Below are positions 35,513-44,685 of a stretch of DNA of 64,000 bases, in pieces (within the stretch, counting starts at the first letter, position 1; each line of letters opens with the position of its first letter). The stretch is from NCBI GenBank assembly GCA_964511645.1, contig CAZEGV010000002.1, positions 7,783 through 71,782 of the forward strand, in the 5' to 3' direction. This stretch comes from CAZEGV01 sp964511645 (lineage in GTDB: Bacteria; Bacteroidota; Bacteroidia; Cytophagales; JAAEPT01). Both the position numbers and the translations under genes were made by a program. The notes beneath the pieces are model-generated. The model was not told the origin of the DNA. It ran no database searches and saw nothing but the letters and a program-made list of their open reading frames with translations.

Positions 35513-35650
35513 AGGGATTGACGTGGAAATTCTTTTTTATTTTTATACTTCGACAAGCTCAGCATGACAAAATTATAAAAATAAAAAAGATTGGGAACAA
35601 AAAGCCCGACCCCACGAGTTTGCCTTTTTGGCGAGTGGGGGAACGCCCAA
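35513..35650 (+). repeat. Intergenic hairpin repeat, copy B, with extra stem-loop
   Basis: Contains GTGGAAATTC, an arm CTTTTTTATTTTTATA, loop core TTCGACAAGCTCAGCATGAC (35549-35568), the facing arm TATAAAAATAAAAAAG, then ATTGGGAACAAAAAGCCCGACC. A second stem-loop at 35610-35640 (CCCCACGAG, TTTTT, GGCGAGTGGGG) follows. The core runs in the same direction as in copy A. Confidence 0.8.
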
Positions 35651-35668
35651 GTTTTATTTTGAATTATA

Positions 35669-36304
35669 TTACTCTTTATTAATTAGGGTTTCTTCTGTGG
35701 GAAAGAATTTTTTCTGATTAAACACGATATAAATCACTGAACAAAATATAGCAGCGTCTGCTACATTAAAAATAGGCCAAAGTGAATAATATGTGCTACC
35801 AAATATTGGCCAGTCAGCTGGAGTTCGACCCCGTATAATGTCTACAAAAAACATATCAATTACTTTCCCGTGAAACCATGGTGTAGGCGGGTAAACAATG
35901 TTGCCACTAGCATCTGTCGTTGTAACGAGTAATTTAGGGTCTAGTACAGCATAGAATATACTATCTAGTAAATTTCCTACAGCTCCGCCAAATATAAATG
36001 CTAAACAAATTTGATAAGCCTTGTGCATCTTTTGTTTAAAAATTTTGGTGATATAATAGGCAATCCCCGTGATGGCAATAATACGAAATACTGTTAATAT
36101 AATTTTACCATATTCTCCGCCTATCTTTACTCCAAATGCCATCCCAGGGTTAGTGACGTACTGCAATTTAAAGAAATCACCAAATATAGGGATTACTGTG
36201 ATGTCTTCTGTCATTGTTTGGTGTACAATATATTTGGTCAGTTGGTCTACAATGATTACTGCCAAAGAAATGAAGAAGAGTTTATATATTTTATTGTTTT
36301 TCAT
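35669..36304 (-). CDS. lspA: Lipoprotein signal peptidase (signal peptidase II)
   Basis: Aspartic membrane protease that removes signal peptides from lipidated prolipoproteins. The 211 residues have four membrane helices and both catalytic Asp residues, D114 in GGAVGNLLDS and D183 in FNVADAAIF. An insertion between them (about 121-165, including PPTPWFHGKVIDMFFVDI) is typical of Bacteroidota. It starts 4 nt after ileS, giving an ileS-lspA operon. The many lipoproteins in the window would be its substrates. Confidence 0.97.
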   Translation of the reverse strand: MKNNKIYKLFFISLAVIIVDQLTKYIVHQTMTEDITVIPIFGDFFKLQYVTNPGMAFGVKIGGEYGKIILTVFRIIAITGIAYYITKIFKQKMHKAYQICLAFIFGGAVGNLLDSIFYAVLDPKLLVTTTDASGNIVYPPTPWFHGKVIDMFFVDIIRGRTPADWPIFGSTYYSLWPIFNVADAAIFCSVIYIVFNQKKFFPTEETLINKE

Positions 36305-36308
36305 CTAC

Positions 36309-39300
36309 CTATACTTCAATTGCTAAGTTAAATTTAAATTCATCTATCTCAATGGCTGTTCCGTTTTCTACTTTATCGCTTACCGCTAATGATAAAGCTT
36401 GTGTCTCGGCACAGATATAAGCTTCGTTAGTTGTTAAGGCATCTACAATTAAGCTTTCATTGTTTTCAATGCTAATTTTAATTTTGTCTTGTATTTCGAG
36501 TCCCATTTCTTTACGTAAGTTTTGTACACGATTTACAATGTCTCTAGCGATACCTTCTTTGCGTAACTCGTCCGTAAGTGTAATGTCCAAAGCAACTGTT
36601 AGTTCATTATCTGAAGCGACTAGCCAACCTGGGATATCCTGAAAGGTAATGTCTAAATCTTCTACAGATAAGTCTATGTTTTCACCGTCTAGTTGAAGCG
36701 TGATTTTACCTTCTTGCTCGGCAAGGTTGATTTGTTCTTGACTCATTTGAGCAATCACTCCTGCTAAGGCTTTCATTTGTTTACCGAACTTCTTACCGAG
36801 TGTTTTGAAGTTGGCTTTGACACGTTTCACCAAAATTGTAGCTGAGTCGTCTAGGTATTCAATTTCCTTTACGTTTACTTCATTTTTGATAAGTTCTTCT
36901 ACTGCTTCAATTCTATTTTTGAAATTTTCATTCAAAATTGGGATCATTACTTTAGCAAGGGGCTGTCTTACTTTTAGTTTTTCTCCTTTTCGTAGTGAGT
37001 GAACAAGAGAAGAAGTGCGTTGTGCTAAGTCCATTCTAGCTTCTAATTCTTTGTCTATTACTGATTCGTTAGCAACAGGGAAGCCTGTAAGATGAATTGA
37101 GTCTAAGTCATCATATTTAACAACGCTGTTTAGGTCTTGATAAACTTTGTCAAAATAGAACGGTGCAATTGTAGAACTTAATTTGGCAACAGTTGATAAA
37201 CACTCTATTAAGGTTTGATAAGCGGCTTTTTTGTCTTCGTTATACTCACCTTTCCAGAATCTTTTTCTGTTTTGGCGGATGTACCAGTTGCTGAGGTTGT
37301 CGGTTACAAATTGTTGTATCAATCGCCCTGCTTTTGTTAGGTCGTAGTCTTCAAAAGCAATGTCTACTTTTTTGATTAAAGTATGTAGTTTAGATAAAAC
37401 CCATCGGTCACTTTCGGTACGATTAGCTAATGGAATTTGGGCTGTGCCATTATCAAACCCATCTAGGTTAGCGTATAAAGCAAAGAAATTATAAGTATTG
37501 TGGAATGTCCCAAAAAACTTACGTTGTACTTCCGCTACTCCGTCAAGGTCAAATTTAAGGTTGTCCCAAGGGTTTGCGTTTGTAATCATGTACCAACGTG
37601 TAGCGTCTGGACCAAATTTGTTAATTGTTTCAAAAGGATTGACGGTATTGCCATGTCTTTTTGACATTTTATTACCTTTTTTGTCCAATACTAAGCCGTT
37701 AGCGATTACGTTTTTGAAAGCAACTCTATCAAACAACATTACTGAAATGGCGTGAAGTGTAAAGAACCAACCACGAGTTTGATCTACTCCTTCGGCTATA
37801 AAATCAGCAGGACAGGCGTTTCCACTCTCTACTAGTTCTTTATTTTCGAATGGGTAATGCCATTGTGCATAAGGCATTGCTCCCGAATCAAACCAAACAT
37901 CAATTAGGTCTGTTTCTCTGTACATCTCTTGCCCAGAGTCACTTACTAAGATGACATCATCTACATAAGGGCGGTGTAGGTCTTTGAGCTCAGTAGGATT
38001 ATTAATGCCTAATTTTTTATTGGCTTTTGCCATTTCTTGGTTCAGTTCTTCTACTGAGCCGATGCATTTTTCTGTTAAACCATCTTTTGTTTTCCAAATT
38101 GGAAGCGGAGTACCCCAATAGCGAGAACGAGATAAATTCCAATCTACAAGGTTTTCTAACCAATTACCAAACCTACCTTGCCCCGTAGCTTCTGGCTTCC
38201 AGTTGATAGTTTTGTTTAGCTCTACCATTCTGTCTTTTACGGCAGTAGTCTTGATGAACCATGAGTCTAGTGGGTAATACAATACAGGTTTATCTGTTCG
38301 CCAACAATGTGGGTAACTGTGTTCGTATTTTTTAACATCAAAAGCTCTGTTTTCTTCTTTTAGTTTGATGGCAATTCTTACGTCTACGTTTTTGTATTCG
38401 TCAGGAATTTCATCTAAATAGTCTGCTTTTACAGGCTCGTTTGCAAAGTCTGTTACTTCTGATACAAAACAACCTCTCTTATCTACAAGTGGAACTTCGT
38501 TCCCTAAAATATCTTTTACAACGATTCCAGGTATTCCTGCTAATTCTGCCACACGCTTGTCATCAGCACCAAAAGTAGGGGCAATGTGTACGATTCCTGT
38601 ACCGTCTGTGGTCGTTACAAAATCACCAATGATTACTTTAAAAGCAGGTGTTGCTGGTTGCACATAAGGCATTAATTGTTCGAACTCCGTTCCTGCTAAG
38701 TCACTACCTTTGTATTCAGTTACAATTTTCCAAGGGATTAATTTATCTCCGCCTTGATAATCAGCATAAGTAATTTCTGATGATTTTTCGCTGAAATAAA
38801 CACTTAATCTATCCTTAGCAAGGATGACCTCAATAGGTTCAAAAGTATATTGATTATATGTTTTTACTTTTACGTAAGTAATTCCTTTTCCTACCGCTAG
38901 GGCAGAGTTGGATGGTAATGTCCACGGAGTAGTTGTCCAAGCCAATAAAAATTCATTTGTACTACCTTTTATTTTGAATTGAGCTACAATTGTAGTGTCC
39001 TTTACATCACGATAGCAACCTGGTTGATTCAATTCATGTGAGCTTAACCCAGTGCCAGCAGCAGGAGAGTATGGCTGGATACTTAAGCCTTTATATAAAA
39101 AACCTTTGTCGTATAGTTTCTTTAGCAAAGCCCATAAAGTTTCGATATAGTCATTGTCAAAGGTCATATATGGGTTTTCTAAATCTACCCAATACCCCAT
39201 CTGTTTAGTCAAATCGTCCCACTGCGATTTAAACTCCATTACAGATTCTCTACAAGCTTTGTTATAATCTTTTACCGATATTTTAGTGCCGATATCTTCT

Positions 39301-39611
39301 TTGGTAATCCCTAATTTTTTTTCTACTTGAAGCTCTACTGGTAGTCCGTGAGTATCCCAGCCACCTTTACGCTTCACCTGAAACCCTTTTAATGTTTTGT
39401 AACGACAAATCACATCTTTAACGGCACGAGCCATTACGTGATGAATACCAGGTGCTCCATTGGCAGAAGGAGGTCCTTCAAAAAAAGTAAAATTCTCTTT
39501 TCCTTCTCTAGTTGTTATAGATTGGTTAAATACATTTTTTTCTTGCCACTGAGTCAGTATTTCTTCTGCTACTTGAGCGTAATTAATGCCTTTGTATTCG
39601 TTAAATTTCAT
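36309..39611 (-). CDS. ileS: Isoleucyl-tRNA synthetase, type 2, with GxHH motif
   Basis: Charges tRNA-Ile with isoleucine. The 1100 residues contain a Rossmann core, a CP1 editing domain (about 200-420; TTPWTLPSNSALAVG), KMSKRHGN near 648-652, an anticodon-binding region and a long C-terminal domain without the Zn-cysteine cluster of E. coli IleRS, as in type 2 (eukaryote-like) enzymes. The first signature, HIGH in E. coli, reads PPSANGAPGIHH, so the active-site motif is GIHH (residues 55-58), with the first and third positions exchanged. It is operonic with lspA. Confidence 0.97.
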   Translation of the reverse strand: MKFNEYKGINYAQVAEEILTQWQEKNVFNQSITTREGKENFTFFEGPPSANGAPGIHHVMARAVKDVICRYKTLKGFQVKRKGGWDTHGLPVELQVEKKLGITKEDIGTKISVKDYNKACRESVMEFKSQWDDLTKQMGYWVDLENPYMTFDNDYIETLWALLKKLYDKGFLYKGLSIQPYSPAAGTGLSSHELNQPGCYRDVKDTTIVAQFKIKGSTNEFLLAWTTTPWTLPSNSALAVGKGITYVKVKTYNQYTFEPIEVILAKDRLSVYFSEKSSEITYADYQGGDKLIPWKIVTEYKGSDLAGTEFEQLMPYVQPATPAFKVIIGDFVTTTDGTGIVHIAPTFGADDKRVAELAGIPGIVVKDILGNEVPLVDKRGCFVSEVTDFANEPVKADYLDEIPDEYKNVDVRIAIKLKEENRAFDVKKYEHSYPHCWRTDKPVLYYPLDSWFIKTTAVKDRMVELNKTINWKPEATGQGRFGNWLENLVDWNLSRSRYWGTPLPIWKTKDGLTEKCIGSVEELNQEMAKANKKLGINNPTELKDLHRPYVDDVILVSDSGQEMYRETDLIDVWFDSGAMPYAQWHYPFENKELVESGNACPADFIAEGVDQTRGWFFTLHAISVMLFDRVAFKNVIANGLVLDKKGNKMSKRHGNTVNPFETINKFGPDATRWYMITNANPWDNLKFDLDGVAEVQRKFFGTFHNTYNFFALYANLDGFDNGTAQIPLANRTESDRWVLSKLHTLIKKVDIAFEDYDLTKAGRLIQQFVTDNLSNWYIRQNRKRFWKGEYNEDKKAAYQTLIECLSTVAKLSSTIAPFYFDKVYQDLNSVVKYDDLDSIHLTGFPVANESVIDKELEARMDLAQRTSSLVHSLRKGEKLKVRQPLAKVMIPILNENFKNRIEAVEELIKNEVNVKEIEYLDDSATILVKRVKANFKTLGKKFGKQMKALAGVIAQMSQEQINLAEQEGKITLQLDGENIDLSVEDLDITFQDIPGWLVASDNELTVALDITLTDELRKEGIARDIVNRVQNLRKEMGLEIQDKIKISIENNESLIVDALTTNEAYICAETQALSLAVSDKVENGTAIEIDEFKFNLAIEV

Positions 39612-39789
39612 CGTATTTGCTGTTCTCCTTTGCGGTCAGATTCTCAATAATCAGTAAAGATACAAAGTCTTCTAATATATGTTGTTTTTATACTTAAAAA
39701 GTAATGCGATAAAGACTTTACTTTTATGATTATTAAAATAATTTCAAGAAAAAATGTATATCAATCTAAAAATTAGCTTAATATAAGCG

Positions 39790-40035
39790 ATGAGTAAAAA
39801 TGAACTACCTACATACAGCCATTCTCAACTTGCGTTGCGTAATGGGCAAGATTATCCTGAGGTTTGGTGTGCCTATAAAAACAATATTTATGATGTAAGT
39901 ATTTCAAAACTTTGGAGAAAAGGGCAACATTATGAGCATTGGGCAGGGCAAGATCTCACTTTAGAGCTAAAAGATGCACCTCATACCGAAAATGTTTTTG
40001 ATAAATTTAAAATAGTTGGTACATTAAGACCATGA
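39790..40035 (+). CDS. Cytochrome b5-like small protein
   Basis: 81 residues resembling a minimal cytochrome b5 heme/steroid-binding domain: LALRNGQDYPEVWCAYKNNIYDVSISKLWRKG, then HYEHWAGQDLT and HTENVFDKFKIVG. Two His residues in the middle (HYEH) and H at about 66 are candidate heme ligands. No signal peptide or membrane helix is present. Its stop overlaps the next start (ATGA), so it heads a five-gene overlapping operon. Heme binding is unproven; MAPR-like steroid-binding relatives lack the canonical ligands. Confidence 0.8.
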   Translation: MSKNELPTYSHSQLALRNGQDYPEVWCAYKNNIYDVSISKLWRKGQHYEHWAGQDLTLELKDAPHTENVFDKFKIVGTLRP

Positions 40036-40874
40036 TTTTAGTAGCAGATAGTGGATCGACCAAAACAGACTGGAAACTTATTGATAATAATAACGTTCTA
40101 GAGACTATACACACCGAAGGAATAAATCCTTTTCATCAAAGAAAGGAGGACATAGAAAAAATCATAACTACAAGTGCATTAACTACTTTGGTAGAAAATG
40201 TAGAAGAGGTGTATTTTTATGGAGCGGGCTGTAATTTCCCTGAAAATATTCGTACAATGCAAAATGCTGTGCGCACCACTTTTTATGATGCAAGGATTTT
40301 TGTCGAGCATGATTTACTCGCCGCAGCAAGAGCTTTGTGTGGGCGTAGTGCTGGTGTAGCTTGTATCTTAGGTACAGGGTCCAATTCTTGTTTTTTTGAT
40401 GGAAAAGTAATTGTACAAAACAATCCCTCGTTAGGTTATATACTAGGAGATGAAGGTGGCGGAGTACATATCGGAAAGAAGTTTTTGAGAGATTTTTTAT
40501 ACAAAGAATTACCTCACAGTTTACAACAGAAATTTGATAAAGAGTATGATGTGTCGGTAGATACTGTATTGGATAATATTTACAATAAGTATTTACCAAA
40601 TAGGTACATATCTGGATTTATGAAGTTTATCTCTGCCAATATTGAACACCCCTATATGCATGGATTGGTGTATGAGTCTTTCTATGATTTTATTGACATG
40701 CACGTTACCAAATATAATCAGGCAGAAGAACATAAAGTACATTTTGTAGGTTCTATTGCTTACAATTTTAAAGAGATACTTCAAAAAGTAGTGATTGACT
40801 CAGGGTTGATACTGGGTACTGTAATTGAGCAACCAATACACGGACTTGTGCTTTACCACCAAAATAAAATATAA
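40032..40874 (+). CDS. BadF/BcrA-type kinase, probably N-acetylglucosamine/MurNAc kinase
   Basis: 280-residue ASKHA-fold kinase: LVADSGSTKTDWKLI (phosphate 1), VACILGTGSNSCFF (phosphate 2) and HFVGSIAYNFKEIL (adenosine region). This family includes N-acetylglucosamine kinase and the Bacteroidota MurK-like enzyme. Its stop shares a base with the murQ start (TAATG), and murQ consumes MurNAc-6-phosphate, so amino-sugar phosphorylation in cell-wall recycling is the likely role. Confidence 0.85.
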   Translation: MILVADSGSTKTDWKLIDNNNVLETIHTEGINPFHQRKEDIEKIITTSALTTLVENVEEVYFYGAGCNFPENIRTMQNAVRTTFYDARIFVEHDLLAAARALCGRSAGVACILGTGSNSCFFDGKVIVQNNPSLGYILGDEGGGVHIGKKFLRDFLYKELPHSLQQKFDKEYDVSVDTVLDNIYNKYLPNRYISGFMKFISANIEHPYMHGLVYESFYDFIDMHVTKYNQAEEHKVHFVGSIAYNFKEILQKVVIDSGLILGTVIEQPIHGLVLYHQNKI

Positions 40875-41680
40875 TGACTTCTACAGAGTCTAGCTCTTTG
40901 TATGATGATTTAGAAAAACAATCAGTACAAAGTTTGCTTCAAAACATTAATAAAGAGGATAGGAAAGTAGCCGAAATTACTACCTCTGTCATTCCTCAAA
41001 TCACTGATTTGGTAAAAGAAATAGTAACTCGCATGCAATCTGGTGGGAGATTATTCTATATTGGTGCAGGAACTAGCGGTAGGCTTGGTGTACTTGACGC
41101 TTCTGAATGCCCGCCAACTTATGGCGTAGATCACAATACTGTAATCGGAATTATTGCAGGGGGGGATGGTGCCATCCGAAAAGCAGTAGAAAATGCTGAA
41201 GATGACCCGAATCAAGGATGGGTGGACTTACAAGATTTCAAAATTACGGAAAAAGACATTGTAATTGGAATAGCCGCTAGTGGAAGAACTCCTTACGTAA
41301 TTGGCGGAGTCACTACTGCAAGAGCAAACAAAATACTCACTGCTTGCATCACTTGTAACGAGAATACTCAGCTTGCAGAAGCAGTAGAGTACCCTATTGA
41401 GGTAGTGGTAGGACCCGAATTTGTGACAGGGAGTACCAGAATGAAAGCTGGAACAGCCCAAAAGCTTGTTTTAAATATGATTTCTACAACAGTAATGATA
41501 CAGTTGGGTCATGTAAGGGGCAACAAAATGGTGGACATGAGACTCAGTAACGAAAAACTAAAAGAACGTGCTGCGATTATGGTTACACAAGAAACAGGCG
41601 TTTCTATAGAAGAAGCACGAAAAATACTTTTAACCCACGATAATGTTCGTGAAGCAGTACAAACAATAAAGCAATCTTAA
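40874..41680 (+). CDS. murQ: N-acetylmuramic acid 6-phosphate etherase
   Basis: Cleaves the lactyl ether of MurNAc-6-phosphate to GlcNAc-6-phosphate and D-lactate in peptidoglycan recycling. The 268 residues show the SIS fold: GGRLFYIGAGTSGRLGVLDASECPPT, IAASGRTPYVIGG and the catalytic-Glu region VVGPEFVTGSTRMKAGTA. The length is near normal though slightly short. TAATG overlaps connect it to both neighbours. Confidence 0.97.
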   Translation: MTSTESSSLYDDLEKQSVQSLLQNINKEDRKVAEITTSVIPQITDLVKEIVTRMQSGGRLFYIGAGTSGRLGVLDASECPPTYGVDHNTVIGIIAGGDGAIRKAVENAEDDPNQGWVDLQDFKITEKDIVIGIAASGRTPYVIGGVTTARANKILTACITCNENTQLAEAVEYPIEVVVGPEFVTGSTRMKAGTAQKLVLNMISTTVMIQLGHVRGNKMVDMRLSNEKLKERAAIMVTQETGVSIEEARKILLTHDNVREAVQTIKQS

Positions 41681-42708
41681 TGAGAAATAATATCGAGGCG
41701 ATTAAGCCTATTTTAGCATCACCAAAAAAAATATTTATTACCACACACGCTAGACCAGATGCCGATGCACTTGGGTCTTCACTCGGTCTTAAGCTTTTTT
41801 TGGAAGCATTAGGACATACTGTGTCAGTGGTTGTGCCTACGTCATACCCTGACTTTATAGATTGGATGCCAGACACTAAAGATGTTATTGTTTTTGATCC
41901 AGAAAACCCTCAGCCAGTAGAGAAGCTAATTGCTAATTGTAATTTACTAGTTTGCACGGATTTTTCTAGGTTAGATAGAGTCTTTGACTTAGAACCATAT
42001 TTACGGAAACATACAGGTGATTTTTTACTAATCGATCATCATCTTGACCCAGAAGAATTTGCACAATATGAGCTATGGGATCCTAAAGCTTCTTCTGCTT
42101 GTGAATTGGTAGTGAGGATGATGCAATCACTTGGCTATGATGAGTTAATAACAATAGATATTGCCGCTTGTTTATATACAGGAATCATGACGGATACTGG
42201 CTCTTTTCGATTCCCTAGTACTAGCCCTGCGGTACATCGCACACTAGCTAGGTTGTTAGAAACAGGGCTTGACCATTCTAAAATTCACCGTACTATTAAC
42301 GAAAATAACCGAGAAAGTAGATTGAGAATATTAGGACATGCTCTTTCTCAAAAGTTAGTGATATTACCAGAATATCGCACTGCTTTTGTTTCGCTTACCG
42401 CAAAAGAATTGGAGCAATTTAATTACAAGCAAGGAGATACAGAAGGTATTGTGAATTTTGTACTCTCTTTAGAAGGCATTATCTTTGCAGGTATCTTTAT
42501 GGATAAAGATGAAATGATAAAAATTTCTTTTCGTTCGGTGGGAGATTTTAGTGTTGCTAATTTTTCTAATCAACATTTTAGTGGTGGCGGACATAAAAAT
42601 GCCGCAGGTGGAAAAGGAGACGGAACTTTAGATGAGGTTTTAGAAAAGTTTCAATCATTATTGCCTCAATATAAAGATGGCTTATTAAACTCTAATGACG
42701 ATGAATAA
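41680..42708 (+). CDS. DHH/DHHA1 phosphoesterase (NrnA-like)
   Basis: 342 residues with DHH motifs HARPDADALGSSLGL, CTDFSRLD and LLIDHHLDPEEF, then TDTGSFRFP and the DHHA1 motif NFSNQHFSGGGHKNAAGG. NrnA-type enzymes hydrolyse nanoRNA and 3'-phosphoadenosine-5'-phosphate. Here they could clear PAP from sulfate assimilation or short RNAs. It overlaps murQ (TAATG) and the FKBP gene (14 nt). Confidence 0.93.
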   Translation: MRNNIEAIKPILASPKKIFITTHARPDADALGSSLGLKLFLEALGHTVSVVVPTSYPDFIDWMPDTKDVIVFDPENPQPVEKLIANCNLLVCTDFSRLDRVFDLEPYLRKHTGDFLLIDHHLDPEEFAQYELWDPKASSACELVVRMMQSLGYDELITIDIAACLYTGIMTDTGSFRFPSTSPAVHRTLARLLETGLDHSKIHRTINENNRESRLRILGHALSQKLVILPEYRTAFVSLTAKELEQFNYKQGDTEGIVNFVLSLEGIIFAGIFMDKDEMIKISFRSVGDFSVANFSNQHFSGGGHKNAAGGKGDGTLDEVLEKFQSLLPQYKDGLLNSNDDE

Positions 42709-43585
42709 ACTAATCATACTATTACTAGTTGGCTTAAGCTATGGTGCTTATGCTCAAGAATACAGGCAAACGGAAACTGGCTTAGAGTTTAAGTTTTATC
42801 ATGACGAACAAGGTGTAACTGCCAAGTTAGGTGATTTCTTGAGTCTTCACATGATTATAAAGGGTGAAAATGGTTATGAGGTCAAAAATTCATACAAAGA
42901 AAAAGGCGGTAAACAAATTTTGTTTCCTGTAAAGGTAAGTGCACATGAAGCTGACTTATATGAAGCAGTAAAAATGCTATCAATAGGTGATAGTGCTACG
43001 TTTAGAATTTCTACAGACTCGATGTATGCAAAAATTTTTAAAAAACCAATCCCATCAGGTTTAAGTGCTGGAAGTAAATTATTAGTTAATGTTAAATGTT
43101 TTAGCATCACTACACAGCAAGCACATTACGATAAGTTAGTAGAAAAAAATAAACAAGAAACTGTTAAAAGAAAAACTGAAATCATTGTTAATAAAAAAAG
43201 AGAGTCGGAAGAAATCGAATCTTATTTTAAGAGAAATGAATTTATTGCAAATAAAACGGCTTCTGGTATTTATTATATGCACAAAAAAATAGGGAAGGGG
43301 AGACTTGTCCAAAAAGGGAACTCTCTATTGGTAGACTTTGAAATGAAACGATTGGATGGGTTTGTCTTAGAGTCTTCATATAAAGATTCCGAAAAACCTT
43401 TTTTTACTGTCGGTAATGGTGAGATTATCCCAGGATTAGAAGAGGCTATTTTATTAATGAGAGATGGTGGGTATTCATTAATTGTAATCCCTTCTTATCT
43501 AGCGTATGGTTTTAAGGGAAAAGGAGAAAAGATTCCGCCTTACACTCCTATCGTTTTTGAACTAGGAATTTTAAGTGTAAGATAA
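42695..43585 (+). CDS. Exported FKBP-type peptidyl-prolyl isomerase (two FKBP-like domains)
   Basis: 296 residues with a Sec signal (MNKLIILLLVGLSYGAYAQ). An N-terminal FKBP-like domain (about 25-140) is degenerate, while the C-terminal one is canonical: NSLLVDFEMKRLDG, VGNGEIIPGLEEAILLM, YLAYGFKGKGEKIPPYTPIVFELGIL. It is probably a periplasmic fold catalyst or chaperone. The ATG at 42701 may be the real start instead of 42695. It ends the cytochrome-b5-like/kinase/murQ/NrnA operon. Confidence 0.92.
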   Translation: MTMNKLIILLLVGLSYGAYAQEYRQTETGLEFKFYHDEQGVTAKLGDFLSLHMIIKGENGYEVKNSYKEKGGKQILFPVKVSAHEADLYEAVKMLSIGDSATFRISTDSMYAKIFKKPIPSGLSAGSKLLVNVKCFSITTQQAHYDKLVEKNKQETVKRKTEIIVNKKRESEEIESYFKRNEFIANKTASGIYYMHKKIGKGRLVQKGNSLLVDFEMKRLDGFVLESSYKDSEKPFFTVGNGEIIPGLEEAILLMRDGGYSLIVIPSYLAYGFKGKGEKIPPYTPIVFELGILSVR

Positions 43586-43589
43586 AAGC

Positions 43590-44061
43590 CTAAAAACCAT
43601 AACCAACATGAAGCCCTAAGCTAATGTGAATATCTTCAGGGTCATAGGCGATTTCAAATGCTGGTCCTATATGGAAGTCATTGATTTCAAACTCATAAGC
43701 AGATTCGAGGTGTAATGCAAAATTCAAGTCTGAGTTTTTATCTTCAGTTGTTAAACCTGGAGATATATTAAACGTCAACCGTTCTATCGGTGTGTAAGCG
43801 AGTACAAAACCAAAAGTATTGTGTTTATGTTGGTCAAAGATCCTTTCGTAGCCAAGTCCAATTCCTAGTTTTGTTTCGGCAATATGATGGACATAATGAA
43901 TATGGAGTCCATAAGCGAGTTCTTTTTCTTTTAGAAAATAAACAGGGGCGTTAGCTACGCCAATTTCGTTATGATGATGCTCATGATGTTCTTCTTCTGC
44001 TTGAGCAAATACAAGAAAGGGATGTTATAAACAACAAAGTAAACAGAGGGACACGTTTCAT
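43590..44061 (-). pseudogene. Frameshifted His-rich outer-membrane-like protein gene
   Basis: The minus-strand ATG at 44061 opens MKRVPLFTLLFITS, a signal peptide, but after ATAACATCCC the frame runs to an early TGA. One base more or less at the CCC run (near 44018-44021) continues as FLVFAQAEEEHHEHHHNEIGV, KELAYGLHIHYVHHI, LGYERIF, LSPGLTTED-like strands and ends SLGLHVGYGF, typical of an outer-membrane barrel. The His-rich start of the mature part suggests metal handling. It is a real frameshift, phase variation or an assembly error; without it the gene would encode about 155 residues. Confidence 0.75.
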
Positions 44062-44106
44062 GACTTTATCAAACTTTAAATTAAAAAACAAAAACAATAG
44101 AGGTTT

Positions 44107-44685
44107 TTAAAAAGTTCCTTCTGCAGTTAATAAATTTTCTATCACTTCTGGGAAGTGTTTGAATTCTAAATCATGAATTTTATTTGCCAAATCATCTGCG
44201 GTATCAGTAGGTAATAGCTCACATTTGGCTTGAAAAATAATTTGCCCCTCGTCATAGGCTTCATTTACATAGTGAATTGTGATGCCTGACTCAGTTTCTT
44301 TGTTGGCAACTATGGCGTTATGAACCTTCATCCCATACATACCTCTACCTCCATAGTTTGGTAATAATGCTGGGTGAATATTAATGACTTTGTTCGGAAA
44401 GGCTTGAATGATATTATGAGGAAATAACCAAAGGAACCCTGCTAAAACAATATAATCAATTTTATGTTCTTTTATGATTTCTAAAATTTCATCTGAATGA
44501 TAAAAATTCTTTCTATCAAAAAAATAAGCTGGGATTTCTAGCTCTTTGGCTCTCTCTAGCACATAAGCTTTAGGGGTATTTGCCAAAATAAGTGAAACTT
44601 CGGCAAGCTCTTTCTCTTCAAAATATTCTGCAATATTTTGAGCATTTGACCCTGACCCTGAGGCAAATATGGCAATTCTCTTCAT
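44107..44685 (-). CDS. purN: Phosphoribosylglycinamide formyltransferase
   Basis: Transfers formyl from 10-formyl-THF to GAR in purine synthesis. The 192 residues include IAIFASGSGSNAQNI, the folate-site NIHPALLPNYGGRGMYG (with the catalytic Asn/His pair) and SGITIHYVNEAYDEG with the catalytic Asp. The ATG directly follows the psd stop (TAGATG), so psd and purN are co-transcribed without a metabolic link. Confidence 0.96.
   Translation of the reverse strand: MKRIAIFASGSGSNAQNIAEYFEEKELAEVSLILANTPKAYVLERAKELEIPAYFFDRKNFYHSDEILEIIKEHKIDYIVLAGFLWLFPHNIIQAFPNKVINIHPALLPNYGGRGMYGMKVHNAIVANKETESGITIHYVNEAYDEGQIIFQAKCELLPTDTADDLANKIHDLEFKHFPEVIENLLTAEGTF

Noticed and set aside
39680..39725. AAAAGTAA/TTACTTTT hairpin between ileS and the b5-like gene
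   Set aside because: It lies between divergent genes, so a terminator role is unlikely, and an 8-bp AT-rich dyad is expected by chance in such sequence.
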